A program made the position numbers and the translations under genes. A stretch of 64,000 nt of DNA from JALEVB01 sp022768265 (lineage in GTDB: Bacteria > Bacillota_I > Bacilli_A > Erysipelotrichales > Erysipelotrichaceae). Shown here piece by piece: positions 35,854-42,915 of the stretch (position 1 is the stretch's first letter; every line of letters starts with the position of its first letter). The notes below the pieces were generated by a model that searched no databases, had not been told where the DNA came from, and saw only the letters and a program-made list of their open reading frames with translations. The stretch lies in contig JAXFJE010000007.1 in NCBI GenBank assembly GCA_034168985.1, forward strand, positions 25,901-89,900, given 5' to 3'.

Positions 35854-36672
35854 TTATTTACCTCGTTTAGCTCCACAGCTTCCTAAGCTAATAGCTGGTT
35901 TCTTTTCTTCTTGAACTAATGGTTTGATATCTAATTGTTTATATAACCAATCATAACCTTCATTATCAATTTTTTTAACTAGTTCACGATCGCCATCCAT
36001 CACGATCTTACCATCGATCAAGACATGAGCATGCGTAGGTTGGATCGAATCATAAAAACGTTCATAATGGGAAACAACGATCAGACCCATCTTGGTTTCA
36101 TCTTGTAAAGAACGAATGGCATTAGCCACGATTTTCAAAGCATCTACATCTAAGCCACTATCGATTTCATCCAACAAAGCTAATGAAGGTCGTAACATGC
36201 GCATTTGCACGATTTCATTTCTTTTCTTTTCCCCACCGGAGAAACCTTCATTTAAGAAACGATGAGCAAGATCAGGTTTCATTTGTAGCTCAGCGATATT
36301 TTTTTCCATTTCTTTGATAAATTTAAATAAAGAAATCGGCTTTTCATTTCGAGCATTGATTGCCGCCCGCAAAAAATCTGAATTGGTCACGCCTGGAATT
36401 TCTAATGGATATTGCATTGCTAAAAATAAACCCGCTTTGCTTCTTTCATCAACTGGCATGCTTAAAACATCTTTACCATCAAAAGTGATGCTTCCTTGTG
36501 TTACTACATATTTAGGATGTCCCATGATCGTTTGCAATAAAGTTGATTTTCCATTACCATTTGGTCCCATTAGGGCATGGATCTCATTTTCTTTTACTTC
36601 TAAATTTATGCCTTTTAAGATTTCCTTATCTCCAATCGAAACATGTAAATCTTCAATTTTCAATATACTCAT
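35854..36672 (-). CDS. sufC: Fe-S cluster assembly ATPase SufC
   Basis: SufC is the ABC-type ATPase of the SufBCD scaffold. The 272-residue protein has Walker A GPNGNGKST near residue 36, signature FSGGEKKRNEI, Walker B LALLDEIDSGLD, and the SufC-typical MQYPLEIPGVTN. It has no membrane partner, as expected. It is the first gene of the SUF operon behind a good -10 element. Confidence 0.97.
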   Translation of the reverse strand: MSILKIEDLHVSIGDKEILKGINLEVKENEIHALMGPNGNGKSTLLQTIMGHPKYVVTQGSITFDGKDVLSMPVDERSKAGLFLAMQYPLEIPGVTNSDFLRAAINARNEKPISLFKFIKEMEKNIAELQMKPDLAHRFLNEGFSGGEKKRNEIVQMRMLRPSLALLDEIDSGLDVDALKIVANAIRSLQDETKMGLIVVSHYERFYDSIQPTHAHVLIDGKIVMDGDRELVKKIDNEGYDWLYKQLDIKPLVQEEKKPAISLGSCGAKRGK

Positions 36673-36700
36673 TTTATAATCACCTCAAATAACCTTGTAA

Positions 36701-36729
36701 ATTATAACACAACAACATTTTATAGTGAA
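36701..36729 (-). promoter_or_regulatory. Promoter of the sufCDSUB operon
   Basis: A perfect TATAAT (36706-36701) lies 17 bases after TTCACT (36729-36724) on the minus strand. The leader is about 25 bases. No IscR- or Fur-like box was recognised. Confidence 0.6.
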
Positions 36730-36771
36730 AAATTACTATTCAAAATTTTTAAAATAAATTAAATTTTCATA

Positions 36772-36804
36772 CAAAAAGCTGACTATGTATAAACATAATC
36801 AGCT
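36772..36804 (-). terminator. Terminator of the purC-purF-purB operon
   Basis: AGCTGA at one end pairs with TCAGCT at the other (36777-36804), with an inner ATGT/ACAT pairing; on the minus strand five T residues follow. It lies 12 bases after the purB stop. Confidence 0.75.
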
Positions 36805-36816
36805 CTATTAGATACT

Positions 36817-38112
36817 TTAAAGCAATCCTACTCGCTTAAAGATTTCATCAACATTACGTACTTGATATTTGGGATCGAAACAATCATCAATTTCTTCTTG
36901 AGTAAGGGTGTTTTTCACGCGTTCATCTTGTTCCATCAAACCTTTGAAATCAAGTTTGTTTTCCCATGATTTGATAGCGTTTGGTTGAACGGTATCATAA
37001 GCCATTTCTCTAGACATACCTTTTTCGATCAATTTAAGCATGAAACGTTGGGAGAAGATAACCCCATAGGTCTTAAAGATATTGGCATACATATTATCTT
37101 CAAATACTGTCAAGGTATCAATGATCTTCGTAAAGCGATTCAACATATAATCCAATAGTTCAGTTGCATCCGCACTGATGATTCGTTCAGCACTAGAATG
37201 TGAAATATCTCTTTCGTGCCATAATGGCATATTTTCATAAGCTGTTAACATGTAACCTCTTAAGACACGAGAACATCCACAAATATTTTCTGAGCCGATC
37301 GGATTACGTTTATGTGGCATGGCACTTGAACCTTTTTGGCCTTTATTGAAATATTCTTCAGCTTCACGCACTTCTGTTCTTTGTAAATGTCTAATTTCGG
37401 TAGCCATCTTTTCTAAAGAAGAAGCGATCAAAGCTAAAGTAGCATAATAGTGCGCATGACGATCTCTTTGTAAAACTTGGGTCGAAATCTTCGCTGAATT
37501 GATTCCTAATTTTTCACACACATAATCTTGAACAAATGGTGGTGTATTAGCAAAAGTACCAACTGCACCAGAAATCTTACCGCATTCGACATCTTGACAT
37601 GCATCTTTGAAACGCGCTAAATTACGTTGCATTTCTTCATACCACAAAGCAAATACTAAGCCAAAGGTCGTGATTTCAGCATGTACGCCATGTGTTCTTC
37701 CCATCATGACCGTATCTTTGTATTTAAGGGCCTTGTTTTTTAAGACTTCCATAAATTTTTCGATATCAGCCAAAAGGATCGCATTAGCTTGTTTATATAA
37801 ATAACCATAGGCCGTATCAACGACATCTGTACTTGTTAGACCATAGTGTACCCATTTTTTCTCTTCACCACAAGTTTCACTAACCGCACGAGTAAATGCT
37901 ACGACATCATGGCGGGTTTCTTGTTCGATCTCATAGATACGATCGATATCAAAACTAGCATTTTTCCATAAAGCTTCAACATCTTCACTAGGTATTTCAC
38001 CTAATTTGCTCCAAGCTTCACATGCAAGGATCTCAACTTTTAAATAAGCATTAAATTTGGCTTCTTCGCTCCAAATTTCACGCATTTCTTTTCTTGAATA
38101 ACGATTTAACAT
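36817..38112 (-). CDS. purB: Adenylosuccinate lyase
   Basis: PurB makes fumarate by cleaving SAICAR in IMP synthesis and adenylosuccinate in AMP synthesis. The 431-residue protein has the fumarase/aspartase superfamily signature GSSAMPHKRNP near residue 265, TSTDVVDTAYG, and GRTHGVHAEITTFG. It is the last gene of purC-purF-purB and starts 3 bases after purF. Confidence 0.98.
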   Translation of the reverse strand: MLNRYSRKEMREIWSEEAKFNAYLKVEILACEAWSKLGEIPSEDVEALWKNASFDIDRIYEIEQETRHDVVAFTRAVSETCGEEKKWVHYGLTSTDVVDTAYGYLYKQANAILLADIEKFMEVLKNKALKYKDTVMMGRTHGVHAEITTFGLVFALWYEEMQRNLARFKDACQDVECGKISGAVGTFANTPPFVQDYVCEKLGINSAKISTQVLQRDRHAHYYATLALIASSLEKMATEIRHLQRTEVREAEEYFNKGQKGSSAMPHKRNPIGSENICGCSRVLRGYMLTAYENMPLWHERDISHSSAERIISADATELLDYMLNRFTKIIDTLTVFEDNMYANIFKTYGVIFSQRFMLKLIEKGMSREMAYDTVQPNAIKSWENKLDFKGLMEQDERVKNTLTQEEIDDCFDPKYQVRNVDEIFKRVGLL

Positions 38113-38115
38113 GTT

Positions 38116-39531
38116 TTACCCCTTTAATGTTTTCTTTAAGCTAAATAGCTCAGTTGGATATTCTTTAGAGAAGCAAGCTGTACATAAACCAACATTATTA
38201 CATGCTTGTGACAATTCTTCTAAGGTCATGAACTTTAAAGATTCAGCATTGATAAATTTCCGTAATTCTTCAATATTTAATTGGGCACTGATCAATTCTT
38301 CATAGGTAGCAGTATCTACACCATAGAAACATGGAGATACAAACTCAGGAGACGCGATTCGAACATGCACGCTTTTAGCCCCCGCATCTTTCAACAACTG
38401 CACGATACGTTTGCTTGTCGTTCCGCGTACGATCGAGTCATCGATCATAATGATATTTTTATCTTTAACGATGGCACTGATAGCACTTAATTTCATTCTA
38501 ACCCCACGTTCTCTTAATTGTTGGGTTGGTTGAATGAAAGTACGTCCAACATAACGATTTTTGATCAATCCTAATTCATAAGGAAGACCACTTTCTTCAG
38601 CATAACCGATGGCTGCACTTAGACTGCTATCAGGAACCCCGATGACCATATCCGCACAAACATTGTCCTTAGCATCTTTGCGGGCTAAGATCTTCCCTGA
38701 TTCTTTTCGCATGTTGTGAACATTGATATTTTCGATTACGCTATCTGGACGGGCAAAATAAATATATTCCATGGCACACATCCGATGTTGGGTCTTTTCC
38801 GGTTCACAATAATTAAATGATTGGATTCCTTCCTTACCAAAACGAATGACTTCCCCTGGATTCAATGCACGCACAAATTTACCATTTACGATATCATAGG
38901 CACAAGTTTCACTAGAGATGCAATAACCATCATCTACTTTGGCAAAAGATAAAGGTCTGAGACCATTTTTATCCCTAACTGCATACATACAATCCTTGGT
39001 CATGATGATATAAGCAAATGCCCCTTCTAATTTCGCACAGGCTTTCATGATCTTTTGGACCATTGTTCCAGATTCTTTTTGGATCAAATGTACCAAAACT
39101 TCACTGTCATTAGATCCTTGGAAAATGCTTCCTTCATCTTCTAGCGCAATCTTCAGTTCTTTCGCATTGACGATCTGTCCGTTATGTACGATGCCAAAAT
39201 GACCAGTATGCGCACGCACCATCAATGGTTGAACATTTTCGATGACATTGCCTCCAGCCGTAGAATAGCGAACATGGCCTACGGCAAACTTTCCTTTCAT
39301 ACTGTTGATGATGTTGGTATTAAAGACTTCAGAGATCAAGCCCTTTCCTTTATAGCAGGTAATATTTTCTCCATCGCTAGTGGCGATCCCACAAGCTTCT
39401 TGTCCACGATGTTGTAAGGCATGCAAGCCAAAGTAAGTTAAGCTTGAAGCATCATCAACATTGTAGATGCCAAAAACACCACATTCTTCATTAAGCTTAT
39501 TGCCTAAAAGATATTCCATTTCATCTTTCAT
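38116..39531 (-). CDS. purF: Amidophosphoribosyltransferase
   Basis: PurF is the committed step of purine synthesis, making phosphoribosylamine from PRPP and glutamine. The 471-residue protein has a short propeptide ending before the nucleophile cysteine in NEECGVFGIY (Cys17 after the start), an N-terminal glutaminase domain (GHVRYSTAG), and a C-terminal PRPP-binding motif IIMIDDSIVRGTTS. Two cysteines in the C-terminal part (CNNVGLCTACF) look like the Fe-S ligands of Bacillus-type PurF, which makes the enzyme oxygen sensitive. GAGG precedes the start. Confidence 0.98.
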   Translation of the reverse strand: MKDEMEYLLGNKLNEECGVFGIYNVDDASSLTYFGLHALQHRGQEACGIATSDGENITCYKGKGLISEVFNTNIINSMKGKFAVGHVRYSTAGGNVIENVQPLMVRAHTGHFGIVHNGQIVNAKELKIALEDEGSIFQGSNDSEVLVHLIQKESGTMVQKIMKACAKLEGAFAYIIMTKDCMYAVRDKNGLRPLSFAKVDDGYCISSETCAYDIVNGKFVRALNPGEVIRFGKEGIQSFNYCEPEKTQHRMCAMEYIYFARPDSVIENINVHNMRKESGKILARKDAKDNVCADMVIGVPDSSLSAAIGYAEESGLPYELGLIKNRYVGRTFIQPTQQLRERGVRMKLSAISAIVKDKNIIMIDDSIVRGTTSKRIVQLLKDAGAKSVHVRIASPEFVSPCFYGVDTATYEELISAQLNIEELRKFINAESLKFMTLEELSQACNNVGLCTACFSKEYPTELFSLKKTLKG

Positions 39532-39537
39532 CAGTTA

Positions 39538-40242
39538 TTATCCTCTTTTTTCTAAACGAGACCAAATTTCTTTATAAGCACCGATAACATCGCCCATATC
39601 TCTTCTAAAACGGTCCTTGTCTAATTTTTCATTGGTTGTTGCATCCCAGAAACGGCAAGTATCACAGCTAATTTCATCAGCTAAGATGATATTTCCATCC
39701 ATATCTTTACCAAATTCTAATTTGAAATCCACCAATTTAACATTAACCGATAAGAAGATTTCTTGTAAGATTTCATTTACACGATTAGTAAGATCATAGA
39801 TCGTTTTTAATTCTTCAGCAGTTGCAAAACCCATGCCGATAGCTTGTGAATCATTGATCATTGGATCACCTAGATCATCATCTTTATAGCAGATTTCATT
39901 GATGGTACATTTTGGTAAAGTACCTTCTGCGATATTAAATTTCTTTGCCATACTACCAGCAATGATATTTCTAACGATTACTTCTAATGGTACGATACTA
40001 CATTTTTTGCACAATTGATCACGTTCATTGATCGTTTTGATATAGTGCGTTGGAATACCTCTTTTATTCAATTCATTGTATAGATATGTCGTAATTTTGT
40101 TGTTGTAAATACCTTTTGATTCCACCGTATCTTTCTTTAAACCATTGAAAGCTGTAGCATCATCCTTATAGTGAATGATTACCTCATTAGGATCTTCAGT
40201 AGCGAAAATTTGTTTTGCCTTGCCTTCATACAACATTGTCAT
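39538..40242 (-). CDS. purC: SAICAR synthetase
   Basis: PurC joins aspartate to CAIR. The start at 40242 gives 234 residues beginning MTMLYEGKAKQIF, the family length; GAAGGAGAC sits 8 bases upstream. A longer frame to 40377 would read through the riboswitch and terminator, so it is not real. Motifs KDDATAFNGLKKD, EVIVRNIIAGS and DFKLEFG are typical. It is the first gene after the riboswitch. Confidence 0.97.
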   Translation of the reverse strand: MTMLYEGKAKQIFATEDPNEVIIHYKDDATAFNGLKKDTVESKGIYNNKITTYLYNELNKRGIPTHYIKTINERDQLCKKCSIVPLEVIVRNIIAGSMAKKFNIAEGTLPKCTINEICYKDDDLGDPMINDSQAIGMGFATAEELKTIYDLTNRVNEILQEIFLSVNVKLVDFKLEFGKDMDGNIILADEISCDTCRFWDATTNEKLDKDRFRRDMGDVIGAYKEIWSRLEKRG

Positions 40243-40268
40243 TTTAAATAGTCTCCTTCTTTTTAAAT

Positions 40269-40299
40269 TAAAAAACATATCATTAAAAATATGATATGT
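40269..40299 (-). terminator. Riboswitch-controlled terminator upstream of purC
   Basis: ACATATCAT pairs with ATGATATGT across a 7-base loop and is followed on the minus strand by a T-run. It lies between the aptamer and purC and would stop transcription when ligand is bound. Confidence 0.85.
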
Positions 40300-40314
40300 A
40301 AAAAACCTTGCATC

Positions 40315-40379
40315 TCTTGTAGTCCGCAATAGGCTTGCGGGTAGAAACATGTTTGCCGAAAATAAACATTTATACAAGA
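40315..40379 (-). ncRNA. Purine riboswitch, guanine-type
   Basis: On the minus strand the 65-base aptamer has the conserved core of purine riboswitches: P1 is TCTTGTA with TACAAGA, the junction GTTTCTACC, and GGACTAC. P2 is closed by ATGTTT/AAACAT, and P3 by CCGCA/TGCGG. The loop residues GG (P2) and CC (P3) can form the loop-loop contact. The base at the specificity position is C (in GACTAC), which points to guanine or hypoxanthine, not adenine. It sits between the promoter and a terminator before purC. Confidence 0.88.
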
Positions 40380-40393
40380 TAATTTACACGAAT

Positions 40394-40422
40394 ATGATAT
40401 CTAATTACCTATATAAATGCAA
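40394..40422 (-). promoter_or_regulatory. Promoter of the purC-purF-purB operon
   Basis: TTGCAT (40422-40417) and TATCAT (40399-40394) are separated by 17 bases on the minus strand, just upstream of the riboswitch. Confidence 0.75.
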
Positions 40423-40430
40423 ACTATTTT

Positions 40431-40865
40431 TTATTTTATGATCTTTTCGACCTGCGTAATATCATCACAAATCACAAAGACGACCAATTCACTGTTTAAA
40501 GCTTTGACATATGCATTTTTGATCTTGGCCAGTTCTTGCGGACTATAATTCATCGCTGATTGATTGATCGTAGCGATATATTTGTTGATATTATCGATCG
40601 TTGCGATAGTGCTTGTCGTCTTGATCGTCGCAATGATATTGCTGCTATTATCTGTAGCGATATAAACATAGGCCTCGCTAGCTTTATCATCTAAAAACAA
40701 GATGCTTGCGGCTTGTTCATAAGTCAGCTCAGTACCTTCAAATATGATATCAGCACATAATTTATCATATAAGCTTTTGGCCGTTAATTCCGTGGGTTCA
40801 TTAGCACTTTGGCATCCAACCAAGGTCAATAACAATAGTAGGCTAATTGCAAACTTCTTTAACAT
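40431..40865 (-). CDS. Small lipoprotein, DUF4358-like
   Basis: The 144-residue protein has a lipoprotein signal (MLKKFAISLLLLLTLVGC, Cys18) and a compact domain that looks like the DUF4358 group of Firmicutes lipoproteins (ASEAYVYIATDNSS in the middle, ITQVEKIIK at the end). AAAGGAGGAAGATC precedes the ATG, which lies in the last codons of the SGNH lipoprotein gene (23-base overlap). The two lipoproteins are therefore co-expressed with scpB and scpA. Function is unknown. The DUF assignment is from memory of the pattern and needs a profile search. Confidence 0.75.
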   Translation of the reverse strand: MLKKFAISLLLLLTLVGCQSANEPTELTAKSLYDKLCADIIFEGTELTYEQAASILFLDDKASEAYVYIATDNSSNIIATIKTTSTIATIDNINKYIATINQSAMNYSPQELAKIKNAYVKALNSELVVFVICDDITQVEKIIK

Positions 40866-41595
40866 GATCTTCCTCCTTTACGACATGATATTCGATAAAC
40901 TCTTCGAAAAGCTTAACGCCTGGAGCATTAAGATGTATACCATCCTTAGCAAACGAATCATCGATGCTACCCCCATTTAAACTAAAATAAGGATCCATAT
41001 CCAAACAGTATACCTGATTATCATAACACATCTTTTTTAATAACGTATTATTATTATCAACTGCTGGCTTAATGGCAACTTCATCGATCGTTAGCGTATG
41101 CGTTGGGGTATAAAGCAAAAAAACATAGATATTGATATTAGGTTTTATTTCCTTGATCGATTTGATAAAAGCATCATATTGATCAACGAATAATTGATAA
41201 TTTTCCCAACCAATCTCATTTAAACCAAACATTAGATATAGATTGTTTTTTTCCGTAGCTTTGATCTTGTCCATGATGGTCTGACCATCTTCTAACTGCG
41301 TTATATCTACCTTGTTTAAAAACAAAGCTTCGATATAATAAACTTCCTGATTATCATAGCTGCCATATAACGCTAAAGAACCCATGCGGGAATCACCAAC
41401 AAAAAGCGCATCATCATAATAACTTGCATCGACTTTTTCATTTGCAGCCACTGGCAAGCTATAATCATATGTATCAATTTTATAGCATTGAGGGCTAGTT
41501 GGCATGATAGCTGTTTGCTTAGGCTGCGCTTGACAACCGCTTAAGCAAAGCAAGCAGATCAGCCCAACTTTAATCAAACAATTCTTCATTTTCAT
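40843..41595 (-). CDS. SGNH/GDSL-type hydrolase lipoprotein
   Basis: A short lipobox signal (CLIKVGLICLLCLSGC) precedes an SGNH hydrolase domain. The nucleophile serine is in VGDSRMGS near residue 68, the block-III GLNE contains the Asn, and the C-terminal DGIHLNAPG holds the catalytic Asp and His. Such enzymes often act as acyl esterases on polysaccharide or peptidoglycan. ATG codons lie at 41598, 41595 and 41589; I prefer 41595 (GGAAAAG upstream). It overlaps the end of scpB by 26 bases and the next lipoprotein by 23 bases, so it is coupled on both sides. Confidence 0.85.
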   Translation of the reverse strand: MKMKNCLIKVGLICLLCLSGCQAQPKQTAIMPTSPQCYKIDTYDYSLPVAANEKVDASYYDDALFVGDSRMGSLALYGSYDNQEVYYIEALFLNKVDITQLEDGQTIMDKIKATEKNNLYLMFGLNEIGWENYQLFVDQYDAFIKSIKEIKPNINIYVFLLYTPTHTLTIDEVAIKPAVDNNNTLLKKMCYDNQVYCLDMDPYFSLNGGSIDDSFAKDGIHLNAPGVKLFEEFIEYHVVKEEDHVKEVCN

Positions 41596-42118
41596 CATCT
41601 TTTCCATAACTTGGTAATTCTGGCAACTCATCTAAGCTTAATAATTTAAAGTTATCCAAAAATTCATCGGTAACTTCATATAAGATCGGCCGTCCAGCTG
41701 CTTCACTGCGGCCTACTTCCTTGATCAAATTACGGGCTAAAAGCTTTCTTAGCATCATGTCTGCGCCAACTCCTCTTAGCTCTTCGATCTCAACACGGGT
41801 AATAGGTTGTTTATAAGCAATGATCGCTAAAGTTTCCAAAGCTGATTGGCTTAAGGTATTAGCTTTGTTATTAGCGAATAATTTTTGTGCATATGGATGG
41901 ATCATCGCTTTAGAAATGAATTTATAAGTATCATTAAAACGTTCGATCTCCATACCTCTATCATCTTGTAGATAATAAGCTTGTAATTGATCAAAAGCTT
42001 GTTCGCAACTAGCTTGATCAATTTCTAAAAGCGTACTAGCACTAGTTAGATCCAGGCCTTCATCACCACAAATGAATAAAAGACCTTCTAGTATCGTCAT
42101 AATTTGTTTAACTTCCAT
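41570..42118 (-). CDS. scpB: Segregation and condensation protein B
   Basis: ScpB is a winged-helix kleisin partner in the SMC-ScpA-ScpB condensin that compacts and separates chromosomes. The 182-residue protein has the winged-helix pattern with QSALETLAIIAYKQPITRVEIEELRGVG and SEAAGRPILYEVTDEFLDNF. It starts 4 bases after scpA. Its end overlaps the start of the SGNH lipoprotein gene. Confidence 0.96.
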   Translation of the reverse strand: MEVKQIMTILEGLLFICGDEGLDLTSASTLLEIDQASCEQAFDQLQAYYLQDDRGMEIERFNDTYKFISKAMIHPYAQKLFANNKANTLSQSALETLAIIAYKQPITRVEIEELRGVGADMMLRKLLARNLIKEVGRSEAAGRPILYEVTDEFLDNFKLLSLDELPELPSYGKDDENEELFD

Positions 42119-42122
42119 TTAA

Positions 42123-42845
42123 TCATCCTCTTGAAAAATATATCGTTTCTTGTTCATCGACCGTAAAAGTCAGCAAATGTTGTCTTGCTAGATCTAAGAC
42201 CGCTAAAAAAGTAACGATGACGCTCATTTGATCTTCGCAATCATCGATCAAAGTTTCAAAGGTGAAAACTTGAGGCAAGCTAGCCAAACGAGCTTTTATC
42301 TGTAAGCTACGATCTTCCATCGAAAGCTCTTTTCGGGTAAATTTGGTTTCGAGCGGTTTGCTAAGATGCAAACGTCTTAACACTTTGTTCATCGCCTTAA
42401 CAAGATCATAAGGCGAGCCTTCAAACTTCATATCGCTAGGTTGCTGGATCCAGTTTTCGACTTCCAATGAGATCGGTTTGCTGTAGCTTTGTTGACGTAA
42501 TAGATACATCTGCTCTAATTGCTTGCTAACTTCTTTATATTGTTGGTACTCCAACAATCTTGCTACTAATCGTTCTTTTGGATCTTCTTCATATTCTTCT
42601 TCTAGCTTACTTTCATCTTTAGGTAATAGTTTTTTGCTTTTATATTCAATCAAAGTCGCTAGTTCAAGCAAATATTCACTTGCCACTTCTAAATGCAATT
42701 GCTGCATTTGTGCAAGATACGCAAGATATTGATCGCTCAAGACACTAATATCTAAATCAAATAGATCAAGTTTATTTTCCTTGATCAAATGTAACATCAG
42801 ATCCAACGGACCTTCAAACTGTTCTATCGTAATCTTAAAATCCAT
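42123..42845 (-). CDS. scpA: Segregation and condensation protein A
   Basis: ScpA is the kleisin that bridges the SMC heads. The 240-residue protein has the family start FEGPLDLMLHLIKENKLDLFDL, the helical middle EYLLELATLIEYKSKKLLP, and the C-terminal winged helix. It is the first gene of scpA-scpB-SGNH-lipoprotein. A TG-TATAAT extended -10 lies just upstream. Confidence 0.96.
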   Translation of the reverse strand: MDFKITIEQFEGPLDLMLHLIKENKLDLFDLDISVLSDQYLAYLAQMQQLHLEVASEYLLELATLIEYKSKKLLPKDESKLEEEYEEDPKERLVARLLEYQQYKEVSKQLEQMYLLRQQSYSKPISLEVENWIQQPSDMKFEGSPYDLVKAMNKVLRRLHLSKPLETKFTRKELSMEDRSLQIKARLASLPQVFTFETLIDDCEDQMSVIVTFLAVLDLARQHLLTFTVDEQETIYFSRG

Positions 42846-42862
42846 CTTTTTTCACCGAAAAG

Positions 42863-42871
42863 ATTATACCA
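42863..42871 (-). promoter_or_regulatory. Extended -10 promoter of the scpA operon
   Basis: TGGTATAAT on the minus strand (TATAAT 42868-42863) lies about 17 bases before the scpA start. No clear -35 is seen. Confidence 0.55.
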
Positions 42872-42892
42872 TATTTATGGTCAATTGCTGAA

Positions 42893-42915
42893 AAAATAGT
42901 GCTTGCGCACTATTT
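42893..42915 (-). terminator. Terminator of leuS
   Basis: AAATAGTGC pairs with GCACTATTT across a 4-base loop and is followed by T residues on the minus strand; the stem includes the leuS stop codon. Confidence 0.8.

Noticed and set aside
40243..40377. N-terminal extension of purC
   Set aside because: The extra frame covers the riboswitch and terminator; the purC start with GAAGGAG is at 40242.
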